Positions 31,727 to 40,587 are shown, counted from the first letter of the stretch. The stretch is DNA of 64,000 nucleotides from an uncultured Collinsella sp. (GCA_902496335.1 CABVAO010000003.1:18281-82280); one strand, 5' to 3'. Made by a program: numbers and translations. The notes: a model not told the origin generated them from the sequence alone.

Positions 31727-32587
31727 TCACAGATCGAGCCTACCCTGGGGATCGGTAAAACCGTCAGTACCCTCCTTGAGTTTCTTCTCGTCTGCCTTCA
31801 CACGACGCTCGAGCTTTTTTGTATCCTCAGCAGGCGGTAGGTTCTCGGGGACAATTCCGCGGTCGATGAGGCTGCCACGCACGCTTGTGTTGTTCTCGAC
31901 GTGCTCTTGCTTGATCTGGTCCAGACCGTACAGGTCGTGTTCCTCGGCGTTGAAGGCCGTCATCGAGTTCGTAAGGTCCTTTGCTTTGATGAGGACATCG
32001 GCTAACCTGTCCGCCAATGCCGCGCTCTTGGGTACGCCGAGCTGCTGCTTCATTTCCGCCGTGCTTCTGCCGCCGAATAACGCTTCATCGCCCTTCGACT
32101 TGATGATCGCGAATCCTTTGGAGTCAACGCCGCGTTTGAACGCAATACCCGAGAGCTGTTTCTCTGAATCGGATAGCGAGTGGCGCGCCTGCAAGCGCTG
32201 AATCTCTGCGAAGCGCTGCTCTATGAGCTCTTGGCGGCGCGTCTGGACGGCAAAGTATGCCTGCGCGAGCGCGATCTCCGGCTTGTTTGGATCTCCGTTT
32301 TGGGCGATTAAATAGCATGCGTAGCGCGTAAGTTTGTAGTCTTTAACCGTGCGAGCGGCGACACCGGCAGTTACCATTTTCGTGGTGTCACGAAAATGGG
32401 AATCAACTGGAGTTTTGTTTGTTTCGCACGAGACTTTTGCCCTCTTAACAACTTCGGCGAAGTTCTCCCATCGAGTGTACCCCATGGGTTCCATTAAATC
32501 GCGTGCGAGCCAATATTCAACGCCGTCTTCCACATTGGCGTAGCTATCAAGTTCGACACGCCACTTCTCGATATCTCTACTGTCCAT
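31727..32587 (-). CDS. dinD: DinD-like DNA-damage-inducible protein (BRO-N type domain)
   Basis: A 286-residue protein resembling E. coli DinD. The N-terminal ~110 residues contain the BRO-N/DinD signature (GVEYWLARDLMEPMGYTRWENF and the YKLTRYACYLIAQNGDP segment). The C-terminal half is helical and charged. DinD is SOS-induced in E. coli and binds RecA filaments; BRO-N domains are common in phages. ATG at 32587 with GAGGAGGAGAT upstream. I see no LexA box in the leader. It sits directly beside the duplicated tRNA-Lys end, a typical site for acquired DNA, and its base composition is slightly lower in GC than its neighbours. Confidence 0.82.
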   Translation of the reverse strand: MDSRDIEKWRVELDSYANVEDGVEYWLARDLMEPMGYTRWENFAEVVKRAKVSCETNKTPVDSHFRDTTKMVTAGVAARTVKDYKLTRYACYLIAQNGDPNKPEIALAQAYFAVQTRRQELIEQRFAEIQRLQARHSLSDSEKQLSGIAFKRGVDSKGFAIIKSKGDEALFGGRSTAEMKQQLGVPKSAALADRLADVLIKAKDLTNSMTAFNAEEHDLYGLDQIKQEHVENNTSVRGSLIDRGIVPENLPPAEDTKKLERRVKADEKKLKEGTDGFTDPQGRLDL

Positions 32588-32747
32588 ATCTCCTCCTCGC
32601 TGGTCTATTGTCTATGCGGGCTTTGCCCACTCTGTATTCAGAATAAGGATACGCTGCCGTGCGGACACGAATGGGCCCGTGCTGCTTCGAGCTCACGGGG
32701 CCCATGGATATCGATTGGTTGTGTTCTGCTTTAGATAGGTGTCCGGT

Positions 32748-34274
32748 TTAATCCGCTCGATAGTGCGACCCGAGACTTTCAGTTCGCTTGCGCATGGCTT
32801 TGACCATTTCCTGTGCTAGTCGAATCTGCGACTGTAGGCGGGCGAGGGCTGCGATCTCGCTGTCATCGGTATGCGGCTTGCTCAGCGCCATGGCCTTGTC
32901 TTGCAGGCTTTCAAGCTGTTGCAGGGCCTCGGATAGGCCTGTTTCGGTCCTGTTGATCATGCAAAAGGTGCTCATCGTGTGCCTAAGGCTGTGTGTCAGG
33001 CGTTCGGCATCTGTTGTGGCAATGCCGTACTGGGGGAGGGTGATATCCGCCTTCAGGGCCGCCTCAGGCTCTTTCTGCGCTGTGAGGGCTGCCGATGCGC
33101 CCGCGATACGTCCGAATACGATGCCGTTGGCGCTTGACAAGCCACCAATGCGGTCGGCTCCGTGCATGCCGCCTGTCGCCTCGCCGCAAGCGTAGAGGCC
33201 CTCAACGCCCGTGTGCGCGGTCTTATCGATCTTGATGCCGCCGTTAGCGGCGTGGGCATACATCGCAACGCGCATCTCGTCAGTCGGGGCGATGCCGTGC
33301 TCGTCTTGCAGCCAGGTGGCAAAGGTCTGCACAAACTCTGGGACATCCTCGCGGGGGAAGTCGTAGTGGAGTGCCAGGCCTTCAACACCTGCCTGATCGA
33401 TGACGAGATCGATAGCGCGGGAGGCCAAGCGTGACGTGAAGGGACCATATCCAGAGCGCTGCTCGAGCAGGTCGTCCAGCTTGTCGTCGGCAATATCTGC
33501 CGGCTGGTCTACATGTACGTAGCGCCAGGTCTTCTCGTTAAAGACAAGGTTGCGCTTGGGCTCGATGAAGCCGGGCATCATCTGCATGAACTCTATATTA
33601 GTAAGCGATGCGCCGTGCGCCAGTGCGATGGCCTGTGATGAGCTGAGCACGTCGGCGGAAGTGAGGCTTCGCTCGAACAGGCCACCCGTGCCACCGGCTG
33701 CGATGATCGTGGCTTTGGTAGCAAAGGGCACGATTCGATCTTCGGTGAGGTTGTAGAGCACGGTTCCGGTGATTCTGCCGTTCGTGTCCTCAACAAGGTC
33801 GATAAGCTCATGGCGGGGGAGCAGGCGAATGCCGAGCGACTCGATCCAGGTCGTCAGAGCGTCCTCAAGGGGCTTGCGGGTGAGGCCGCGCCACATGCGC
33901 CTCTTGTGGTCAAAGCAGGGGATAAATTGCTTTTGTTGAGCACTCTTGGCGCTTTGCGGACGCTGGAGCTCAACGCCCAGGTCTTGTTCGAGCCAGTCAA
34001 TCGCTTGGGGAATGCCGTGGACGAACGCTTGGACGAGTTCGGGGTCGGCAACGCCGCCGCCGACGGCCAGGATGGTGTCGATGAGGTCCTGCTCGTCGTC
34101 TTCGTTAACGGGTCCGATAAGCCCTAGGCCCCAGGTTCCGGGGAAGAAGCTCGATCCACTCATAGTCTTGCCGGCGCTTGCCACAGTGACGGTTGCACCC
34201 GTGCGTGCCGCTTCGATGGCGGCGCAAAGGCCCGCAATGCCAGATCCAATTACCAGTACATCAGTCGATTCCAT
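32748..34274 (-). CDS. FAD-dependent oxidoreductase, fumarate reductase/L-aspartate oxidase type
   Basis: A 508-residue flavoprotein. VLVIGSGIAGLCAAIEAARTG is the N-terminal dinucleotide-binding motif, IIAAGGTGGLFERS the second FAD-contact motif, and GLYACGEATGGMHGADRIGGLSSANGIV the C-terminal FAD region shared by NadB and SdhA/FrdA flavoproteins. The catalytic His/Arg pattern around MMPGFIEPKR and the helical tail fit NadB loosely. No nadA or nadC is adjacent, so L-aspartate oxidase is possible but unproven. ATG at 34274 after AGAAAGGAATCCG; the frame to 34331 lacks a ribosome site. No signal peptide, so cytoplasmic. Confidence 0.75.
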   Translation of the reverse strand: MESTDVLVIGSGIAGLCAAIEAARTGATVTVASAGKTMSGSSFFPGTWGLGLIGPVNEDDEQDLIDTILAVGGGVADPELVQAFVHGIPQAIDWLEQDLGVELQRPQSAKSAQQKQFIPCFDHKRRMWRGLTRKPLEDALTTWIESLGIRLLPRHELIDLVEDTNGRITGTVLYNLTEDRIVPFATKATIIAAGGTGGLFERSLTSADVLSSSQAIALAHGASLTNIEFMQMMPGFIEPKRNLVFNEKTWRYVHVDQPADIADDKLDDLLEQRSGYGPFTSRLASRAIDLVIDQAGVEGLALHYDFPREDVPEFVQTFATWLQDEHGIAPTDEMRVAMYAHAANGGIKIDKTAHTGVEGLYACGEATGGMHGADRIGGLSSANGIVFGRIAGASAALTAQKEPEAALKADITLPQYGIATTDAERLTHSLRHTMSTFCMINRTETGLSEALQQLESLQDKAMALSKPHTDDSEIAALARLQSQIRLAQEMVKAMRKRTESLGSHYRAD

Positions 34275-34462
34275 CGGATTCCTTTCTCGTCCGGCGCATT
34301 GTCGCACGGGTGATCGGCAATGGGGCCGCAAAGACTCGGCAAATCGGTAAAGGGCAAATATGGCAGGTGGGCGTCATGGACGCTCTGACGCTCCATCTCA
34401 TCACATCTTGTATTTCGCCCCAACTGATATATCGGCATTAGCTACCCTGCGACAGCGCAAAC

Positions 34463-34495
34463 AAAAAGAGCCGCTACCTGGGTGGGTAGCGGCTC
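34463..34495 (-). terminator. Intrinsic terminator of the NifU-like/GGGtGRT operon
   Basis: GAGCCGCTACC (34468-34478) pairs with GGTAGCGGCTC (34485-34495), followed on the minus strand by TTTTTG. Confidence 0.88.
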
Positions 34496-34530
34496 CAAAG
34501 CTCAACTATATGAGCATCGCGCGGGCGCGA

Positions 34531-35535
34531 TTAGGCCTTGAGGGCCTCCTCGACGGCGACAGCGCAGGCGACGGTGGCACCGACCATGGGGTTGTTGCCC
34601 ATGCCGATGAGACCCATCATGTCAACGTGCGCAGGCACGGAGGAAGAACCGGCGAACTGGGCGTCGGAGTGCATACGGCCCATGGTGTCGGTCATGCCGT
34701 AAGAGGCAGGGCCGGCGCCCATGTTGTCCGGGTGCAGGGTACGGCCAGTGCCGCCACCAGAAGCGACGGAGAAGTACTTCTTGCCAGCCTCGATGCGCTC
34801 CTTCTTGTAGGTGCCAGCGACGGGGTGCTGGAAGCGCGTGGGGTTGGTGGAGTTACCGGTGATCGAGATGTCGACGTTCTCGTGCCACATGATGGCAACG
34901 CCCTCGCGGACGTCGTCGGCGCCGTAGCAGTTGACGGCGGCGCGGGGACCATCGGAGTAGGGGATGGTCTCGACGACCTTGAGCTCGCCCGTGAAGTAGT
35001 CGAACTGGGTCTTCACGTAGGTGAAGCCGTTGATGCGGGCGATGATCTGAGCAGCGTCCTTGCCCAGACCGTTGAGGATGACGCGCAGCGGCTTCTTGCG
35101 AGCCTTGTTGGCGTTCAGAGCCAGGCCGATAGCGCCCTCAGCGGCAGCGAAGGACTCGTGACCGGCCAGGAAGGCGAAGCACTCGGTGTCGTCGGAGAGC
35201 AGCATGGCGCCCAGGTTGCCGTGGCCCAGACCGACCTTGCGGTCCTCGGCGACGGAGCCGGGAACGGTGAAGGCCTGGATGCCCTCGCCGATGATGGCGG
35301 CAGCCTCAGAAGCGGACTTGGCGCCACGCTTGACAGCGAGAGCGCAACCGAGGGTGTAGGCCCACTCGGCGTTCTGGAAGGCGATGGACTGGGTGTTGTT
35401 GACGATCTCACGCGGGTTGAAGCCCTTGTCGGTGCAGATCTGCAGAGCTTCCTCGAGGGAGGCGATGCCGTTGTCGGCGAGGCACTTGTTGATCTTGTCA
35501 GCGCGGCGCTCGTAACCTTCGAACGTAACAGTCAT
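34531..35535 (-). CDS. GGGtGRT protein (conserved, function unknown)
   Basis: A 334-residue protein that contains the motif SGGGTGRTLHPDNMG near residues 260-275, the feature after which this family is named. Another conserved region is GNLGAMLLSDDTECFAFLAGHESFA. No signal peptide or membrane segment is present. The family is found almost only in anaerobes, next to a NifU-like scaffold gene, as here. Its biochemical role is not established; an Fe-S cluster link is inferred from this pairing. ATG at 35535, GGGAGGG upstream. It lies 18 bases after the NifU-like gene and ends the operon. Confidence 0.85.
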   Translation of the reverse strand: MTVTFEGYERRADKINKCLADNGIASLEEALQICTDKGFNPREIVNNTQSIAFQNAEWAYTLGCALAVKRGAKSASEAAAIIGEGIQAFTVPGSVAEDRKVGLGHGNLGAMLLSDDTECFAFLAGHESFAAAEGAIGLALNANKARKKPLRVILNGLGKDAAQIIARINGFTYVKTQFDYFTGELKVVETIPYSDGPRAAVNCYGADDVREGVAIMWHENVDISITGNSTNPTRFQHPVAGTYKKERIEAGKKYFSVASGGGTGRTLHPDNMGAGPASYGMTDTMGRMHSDAQFAGSSSVPAHVDMMGLIGMGNNPMVGATVACAVAVEEALKA

Positions 35536-35553
35536 AGTTATTTCCCTCCCTTT

Positions 35554-36288
35554 CTACTCGTGAACCGGGAACACGCTGGCGACGGAGTGAGTCTCCTCGT
35601 CGGTGCGCGGGTCGATGTACTTGGCAGCGTTCTCCCACTGACCATAGTGGCCCATAGCGCCAGCGATGGCCTCCTCGGGGGTCTTGCCGGCCTTGACGGC
35701 GTCGGTGAACTTGCCGAGGTTCAGGAACTCGAATGCGATGATCTCGTTCTTGTCGTTGAGAGCCATGCGGGTGACGTAGCCCTGAGCGAGCTCGAGGTAA
35801 CGAGCGCCCTTGGCCTTGGTGCCGAACATGGTGCCGACCTGAGAGCGAAGGCCCTTGCCGAGGTCGTCGAGGGAGGCGCCCACGGGCAGGCCGCCCTCGG
35901 AGAACGCGGTCTGGCTGCGGCCGTAAACGATCTGCAGGAAGATCTCGCGCATAGCAACATTGATGGCGTCGCAGACGAGGTCGGTGTTGAGGGCCTCGAG
36001 GATGGTCTTACCGGGAAGGATCTCGGAAGCCATGGCGGCAGAGTGGGTCATACCCGAGCAGCCGATGGTCTCAACGAGGGCCTCCTCGATGATGCCGTCC
36101 TTGACGTTCAGCGTGAGCTTGCAGGCGCCCTGCTGAGGTGCGCACCAACCCACACCGTGCGTAAGACCGGAGATGTCGGAAATCTCCTTAGCCTGGACCC
36201 ACTTGCCCTCCTCGGGGATGGGTGCGGGGCCGTGGTATGCACCCTTGGCAACGGGGCACATGTTCTCCACTTCCTGTGAGTACTGCAT
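35554..36288 (-). CDS. NifU-like iron-sulfur cluster assembly scaffold
   Basis: A 244-residue protein whose central part resembles the NifU/IscU N-terminal scaffold: GWCAPQQGACKLTLNVKDG, ALVETIGCSGMTHSAAMASEI and DLVCDAINVAMREIF supply conserved Cys residues. It is longer than IscU/SufU, with an extra C-terminal ~90 residues. Such proteins assemble Fe-S clusters in the cytoplasm. It forms a two-gene operon with the GGGtGRT protein. ATG at 36288 with GAGAGGAGAGGC upstream; the frame to 36372 has no ribosome site. The cell therefore has this scaffold in addition to SufU in the suf operon. Confidence 0.82.
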   Translation of the reverse strand: MQYSQEVENMCPVAKGAYHGPAPIPEEGKWVQAKEISDISGLTHGVGWCAPQQGACKLTLNVKDGIIEEALVETIGCSGMTHSAAMASEILPGKTILEALNTDLVCDAINVAMREIFLQIVYGRSQTAFSEGGLPVGASLDDLGKGLRSQVGTMFGTKAKGARYLELAQGYVTRMALNDKNEIIAFEFLNLGKFTDAVKAGKTPEEAIAGAMGHYGQWENAAKYIDPRTDEETHSVASVFPVHE

Positions 36289-36691
36289 GCCTCTCCTCTC
36301 TATCGTGTTGGCGTCCCGTCTGGGGGTCGTGGCTGGCGATTGCCGGGCGACCCTTCGAAAGGGACATGACATGCAGCCCCTATAATACCGCGAAATGCAC
36401 GGAATATTCGGCGAACGGCTCAGTTTTCGTAGCGAGAAGTCCGGAAGTTTTAATTGAAACGGTTTAACGCTATGTTCTGTGGTCGCGAACTTCCGTAGAG
36501 GGGGTCCGTCTTTGGCAAGCTTTTGGTCAGCTCTTGTAAGCGTTGCAGGGGTTGACCTGTTGCAACGGTGCCGTTCGCCGCCTGATTACTGCCTTTGGCC
36601 GCGCGAGTGTATTGTTTTGCGTGAATGTTTTGATGGCACGCTTCAATCGTGCTGTATTGGATGGCAAGCAGATCCCGGCGAAGGGAGCGCC
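36289..36691. other. Divergent intergenic region upstream of the NifU-like gene and the RAYT gene
   Basis: 403 bases without a supported gene. On the minus strand TATTAT (36381-36386) is a good -10 for the NifU-like operon. CGGAAGTT/AACTTCCG (36442-36449 and 36488-36495) and a GTTGCA/TGCAAC dyad near 36540-36565 are inverted repeats, possibly sites for the transposase. No strong promoter faces the transposase gene. Confidence 0.4.
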
Positions 36692-37501
36692 ATGCAGCGC
36701 GTTTGGAGAACGGTTACCGGCTTTTACCATGTCTGTGCCCGCGGTACGGGCAAGCGGCTCATCTTTGAGGGCGATGACGACCGGTGGGAGTTTTTGGAGC
36801 TGATGCGCGAGTGCTGCCGCGAGGAGGGTGTGACGGTTATCGCCTGGTGCCTTATGGGCAATCACGTGCATTTGGTGCTTGCAGATTACGAGGACAGGAT
36901 GAGCGCGGCGATGCACCGGCTGCTTTTGACGTACGCGCGGCGGTTCAATAAGCGCATGGGGCGCACAGGCCATCTGTTCCAGAACCGTTTTGACCGGCGT
37001 TCGCTCGATACCGATTGGCAGGTGATGGAGGCTATTCGCTCTGTACACGCCGATCCGCAGGAGGTGGGCGTTAGCCTAATCGAGCGTTATCCCTGGAGCA
37101 GCTTTGCGGAACATCTGCGCTCTTACGACTGTGATGCGGCCGATGCCGCGAGGGGATTTTCTGATCCTTCTTGCGTGCTTGAACTTTTTGGTTCTGCCGA
37201 GGGCTTTATTGCCTATTCGCTTTCGACGCCCGACGGTAGCGAGCCGGCGCTGTGCGATATGAAAGAGACAGAGTGGGAACGCCACGCCTTTGCCGACAAG
37301 ATGGCGAAGAGCCTCGGGGTTCCGCTCAATGTGGTTAAAACTGCACCGCCGGCGCAGCGCGATACCGTTATTGTTGGATTGAACAATGCCGGCTTTACGG
37401 TGCGCCAGATTGAGCGGTATACCGGGATCGGCAAAAGTACCGCCTCTCGTATCGTGCGCGCTTATGCGCGGGTGAAGGCACAGGCTGAGCTCTCGGAATA
37501 G
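36692..37501 (+). CDS. REP-associated tyrosine transposase (RAYT; IS200-like Y1 domain)
   Basis: A 269-residue single-strand DNA transposase of the HUH/Y1 superfamily. FYHVCARGTGKRLIF opens the fold, the HUH pair is H58-V-H60 in GNHVHLVL, the probable nucleophile is Y81 in LLLTYARRFNKR, and GHLFQNRF follows, as in RAYT proteins. The C-terminal ~90 residues end in a helix-turn-helix (GFTVRQIERYTGIGKSTASRIVRAY). ATG at 36692 follows AAGGGAG; the longer frame from 36479 has no ribosome site. No flanking insertion-sequence ends or tnpB are seen, so it is a domesticated single-copy type that typically mobilises short palindromes elsewhere in the genome. Confidence 0.85.
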   Translation: MQRVWRTVTGFYHVCARGTGKRLIFEGDDDRWEFLELMRECCREEGVTVIAWCLMGNHVHLVLADYEDRMSAAMHRLLLTYARRFNKRMGRTGHLFQNRFDRRSLDTDWQVMEAIRSVHADPQEVGVSLIERYPWSSFAEHLRSYDCDAADAARGFSDPSCVLELFGSAEGFIAYSLSTPDGSEPALCDMKETEWERHAFADKMAKSLGVPLNVVKTAPPAQRDTVIVGLNNAGFTVRQIERYTGIGKSTASRIVRAYARVKAQAELSE

Positions 37502-37538
37502 AAAATGGCCGAACCGCTCTTGTCAAGCGATTCGGCCA
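37502..37538 (-). terminator. Intrinsic terminator of the suf operon
   Basis: On the minus strand TGGCCGAATCGCT pairs with AGCGGTTCGGCCA (37506-37518 and 37526-37538), all 13 positions with one U-G, followed by TTTT. On the plus strand one position is mismatched, so it mainly serves the suf operon. Confidence 0.8.
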
Positions 37539-37566
37539 ACGAAATTCTTAAGATTTGGGATAAATA

Positions 37567-38001
37567 CTACTGATTATTTTGCCCCTCGAGCATGCCGTCG
37601 AGGGTGCGCCAGGCGAGCTCGGCGCATTTGACGCGGGCGGGCATGTGCGAGATGTCCTGGAGCTGGGCGGCTTCGTCCAGGTCTTCCAGGTCTTCCTCGG
37701 AGAGCTGCTCGCCGCGGATCATGGCGAGGAAGAGCTCTGCCAGGCGGTGAGCTTCCTCGACGGTCTCGCCGGTGATGAGGTCGGCCATGATGTCGGCGCT
37801 GGCCTGGCTGATGGCGCAGCCGTGGCCGGTAAAGGAGGCCTCCTCGATCACGCCGTTCTCGACGCGCAGCTGCAAGGTGAGCTCGTCGCCGCAGCTGGGG
37901 TTGATGCCGTCGTGCTCGTGCGTGGGAGCATCCATCTCGTATTTATAGTCGGGGTGCGAGTTGTGCTCCATAAATGTGGTGGAGGTGTACAGATTACCCA
38001 T
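37567..38001 (-). CDS. sufU: SufU-type Fe-S cluster scaffold / sulfur acceptor
   Basis: A 144-residue protein of the SufU family. The conserved cysteines are in NPSCGDELTLQL, GHGCAISQASADIM and ARVKCAELAW, together with a nearby Asp that would bind zinc. SufU takes persulfide sulfur from SufS and passes it to the SufBCD assembly complex. It has the insertion between the second and third Cys typical of Gram-positive SufU. ATG at 38001; its first eight bases overlap the end of sufS, so the two are translationally coupled. It is the last gene of sufCBDSU. Confidence 0.92.
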   Translation of the reverse strand: MGNLYTSTTFMEHNSHPDYKYEMDAPTHEHDGINPSCGDELTLQLRVENGVIEEASFTGHGCAISQASADIMADLITGETVEEAHRLAELFLAMIRGEQLSEEDLEDLDEAAQLQDISHMPARVKCAELAWRTLDGMLEGQNNQ

Positions 38002-39319
38002 TGAACGTGCTCCAAACGTGATGCAGGCCGGCGATGAACTTGTCGATGTCGGCCTTGTCGTTGTAGAAGGCCACGCTGGCGCGGCAGCAGGCAAGGTTCT
38101 CGACGCCTAGCCAGGTAAGCAGCGGCTGCGCGCAGTGGTGACCGGCGCGGATGCAGACGCCGTCCATGTCCATGATGCTCGCGACGTCGTGCGGGTGGAT
38201 GCCCTTGACGTTAAAGCTCACAACGCCGTGGTGGTTGTCCCAATAGATGGAGCCGATGATCTGGACAAAGTCGAGCTGCATGAGCTCACCCATCAGGTAG
38301 TGGACGAGTGCCTGCTCGCGGGCCTGGATGTTCTCGTAACCCACCGTGTTGACCAGGTAGTCGAGTGCCGCACCCGTGGCGAAGATGCCGGCGGCGTCCT
38401 GCGTGCCGGCCTCGAATTTCTCGGGAACGGGCGCCCAGACGGCGTCCTGCTCGGTGACCGAGTCGATCATCTCGCCGCCGGTGAGCATGGGCGGCATGGC
38501 GTTGAGCAGGTCCATTTTGCCCCACAGCACGCCGATGCCCATGGGGCCCATGGCCTTGTGCGCGCTAAAGGCAAAGAAGTCGGCGCCCAGATCGGCCACA
38601 TCGACCGGCATGTGCGGCAGCGACTGCGCGCCGTCGACGACCAGATAGCCGCCGTACTTGTGCACGAGCTTGCCGAGATTCTTGACCGGGTTCTCGACGC
38701 CCAGCACGTTAGACACCTGACCCACGGCCAAGATTTTGGTCTTGGGGCCCACCTTGGACAGAACCTCCTCGGTGGTGAGTTGACCGGTCTTGGTGGGGTA
38801 GAGGTAGACGAGCTTGGCGCCGGTTTCGCGGCAGACCTGCTGCCACGGGATTAGGTTGGAGTGGTGCTCCATGATGGTGATGACGACCTCGTCACCGGGC
38901 TCGAGCACCGTGGGTGCAAAGCTCTTGGCGACCAGGTTGAGCGACTCGCTCGTGTTGCGGGTGAAGACGACCTCGTTGGCCTGGACGGCGCCGATGAGGT
39001 CGGCGATCTGTTGGCGGACCTTCGCGATGGCGTCGGTGGCCTCGACGGACAGCGAGTACAGGCCGCGCAGGGGGTTGGCGTTCATGCGCTGATAGAAGTC
39101 GCGTTCGGCTTCGAGCACACAGGCAGGGCGCTGCGCGGTGGCGGCGCTATCGAGGAAGGCGATCTCGGGGTGCTGCTGGAACAGCGGGAACTGGCCCTTG
39201 TAGGGGTTGGTCTCGATGTCCACAGTGGGCCAGCCGCGCGAAGCCTCGTCGCTGGCGTCGAGCTCCATGGGCTCGGGGGCGGTGCAGGTATCGCATTTAA
39301 CGTGCTCGGTGTCGATCAT
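37994..39319 (-). CDS. sufS: Cysteine desulfurase SufS
   Basis: A 441-residue PLP enzyme that removes sulfur from cysteine as persulfide for Fe-S cluster building. FLDSAATAQRP, EHHSNLIPWQ, DGAQSLPHM and FSAHKAMGPMGIGVLWG (PLP Lys) are class V aminotransferase signatures. RAGHHCAQPLL and the Cys in the C-terminal loop (LACCRASV) fit type II desulfurases. It has about 30 extra N-terminal residues with three cysteines (CDTC and one before). ATG at 39319 overlaps the sufD stop by four bases (ATGA). Fourth gene of the operon. Confidence 0.94.
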   Translation of the reverse strand: MIDTEHVKCDTCTAPEPMELDASDEASRGWPTVDIETNPYKGQFPLFQQHPEIAFLDSAATAQRPACVLEAERDFYQRMNANPLRGLYSLSVEATDAIAKVRQQIADLIGAVQANEVVFTRNTSESLNLVAKSFAPTVLEPGDEVVITIMEHHSNLIPWQQVCRETGAKLVYLYPTKTGQLTTEEVLSKVGPKTKILAVGQVSNVLGVENPVKNLGKLVHKYGGYLVVDGAQSLPHMPVDVADLGADFFAFSAHKAMGPMGIGVLWGKMDLLNAMPPMLTGGEMIDSVTEQDAVWAPVPEKFEAGTQDAAGIFATGAALDYLVNTVGYENIQAREQALVHYLMGELMQLDFVQIIGSIYWDNHHGVVSFNVKGIHPHDVASIMDMDGVCIRAGHHCAQPLLTWLGVENLACCRASVAFYNDKADIDKFIAGLHHVWSTFNG

Positions 39320-40587
39320 GCGAGCTCCTCTTCAAAGTTATCGATCAGGTTGTTGCCCAGGCGGACGACGGCGGCGCGGGTGCGCTCGTCGGTGGCGGAA
39401 AGTGCGGCGTCCTCCAGCTTGGCGCGGACGAACAGGTCCTCGACGGCGTTTTGGTCAAGGCCGCGGCAGGCGAGGTAGAACAGTTGCTCGTCGCGGACGT
39501 GGCCGATGGTGGCGCCGTGGTTGCCGGCGACGTCGTCCTCGTCGCAGAGAATGACGGGAACGGTCTTGTTGTCGACGCCCTTGTTGGCCAAAAGCACCGT
39601 CTCGCGCTCGGTGCCGGTTGCACCCTTGCAGCCGTGCACGAGGTCGATGGTGCCGCGGTAGACCTTCTTGGACGTGCCGGTCAGCACGCCGTTGGCGTCG
39701 ATCTCGCACTCGGTCTTGCGACCGCGGTGGCGCAGCTCGTAGTTAAAGTCGCGCACCTGCTCTCGGGCGCCCAGGTAGTCAGTATCGATGGTGACCTTGG
39801 CGGTATCGCCTAGCAGGTCGCCGGCAAGGCCGGTGGCGCTGGCGCCAGCACCCAGGACGGTGTGCTGCACGTTGACGCGCGCGCCCTCGTCCAGGAACAG
39901 GCCGGTGTCGTCGAGCGCGATCCAGCTATCGTCGAGCGTCTGCGTGCAGGTCACGTTGACGGTGGCGTACTCGTGGGCGCACACGCGTAGCACGGAGCCC
40001 ACGACACCCTCGCCGGTAACGGGGGAGTCCAGGGCAATAAGCAGATCGAGCGTTGACTGAGGACGGGCGACGACGTCGATGGCGGCGATGGCCGCGGCTG
40101 CATCGACACCGCTCACGCGCACGGTAACCGTGGCGTGCTTGTATGCGGGTGCATCGATGACGATGCGCTTGGTAGCGTGCTCGGCCAAGTAGGCGTAGGC
40201 AGCCTCACCCATGCCGGTTTCGAAGGCCTCAGCAGGGGAGAGCTCTTCCTCGAGCTTAATGGCGCCGGCCTGGTAGACGGAGGTTGCGGGCACGTCGAGC
40301 TCGGTCTCGGGCGTGATGCGGGCGCGGTCGGCGGCATCGCCGGGCGCGGAGGCGCGGCGCTCGGGGAAGCGCTCGGCGATGGCTTCCATGGCGGCATCGA
40401 AGGCGTCGTCCGAGCCGGCAAACTGCTCGTCCAGGCCCTCGACCTCAACGGTCTCGGTGGGAGCGGCGGCAAGCTCGTCAGAGAGCTCGAGCTTGGTCTG
40501 GTTCATCTTGAGCCAACCCCAAGTGGCGGCCGGCATCGCGTTGACCTGCTCGAGCGTGGTGGCAGCGGTGTTGGTTTCCTGTTTCAT
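39316..40587 (-). CDS. sufD: SufD-like Fe-S assembly protein
   Basis: A 423-residue protein with the SufB/SufD beta-helix core in its C-terminal two-thirds (for example LDLLIALDSPVTGEG, RVNVQHTVLGAG, RGTIDLVHGCKGATGTE) and the conserved tail GATIGHVRDEQLFYLACRGLDQ. SufD partners SufB and the ATPase SufC in the SufBC2D scaffold complex. The N-terminal 130 residues are acidic and variable. ATG at 40587 overlaps the last base of sufB; it also overlaps sufS by four bases. Third gene of the operon. Confidence 0.92.
   Translation of the reverse strand: MKQETNTAATTLEQVNAMPAATWGWLKMNQTKLELSDELAAAPTETVEVEGLDEQFAGSDDAFDAAMEAIAERFPERRASAPGDAADRARITPETELDVPATSVYQAGAIKLEEELSPAEAFETGMGEAAYAYLAEHATKRIVIDAPAYKHATVTVRVSGVDAAAAIAAIDVVARPQSTLDLLIALDSPVTGEGVVGSVLRVCAHEYATVNVTCTQTLDDSWIALDDTGLFLDEGARVNVQHTVLGAGASATGLAGDLLGDTAKVTIDTDYLGAREQVRDFNYELRHRGRKTECEIDANGVLTGTSKKVYRGTIDLVHGCKGATGTERETVLLANKGVDNKTVPVILCDEDDVAGNHGATIGHVRDEQLFYLACRGLDQNAVEDLFVRAKLEDAALSATDERTRAAVVRLGNNLIDNFEEELA

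Noticed and set aside
34275..34462. Possible small gene in the gap before the GGGtGRT terminator
   Set aside because: Short frames here lack ribosome sites and have biased, unstructured composition.
34360..36279. 639-residue open frame antisense to the GGGtGRT and NifU-like genes
   Set aside because: It is the complement of two conserved genes, is low-complexity Gly/Val/Asp-rich, and has no ribosome site or domain.
36479..36691. N-terminal extension of the RAYT frame
   Set aside because: No homology in the extra 71 residues and no ribosome site; the ATG at 36692 follows AAGGGAG and begins the conserved fold.
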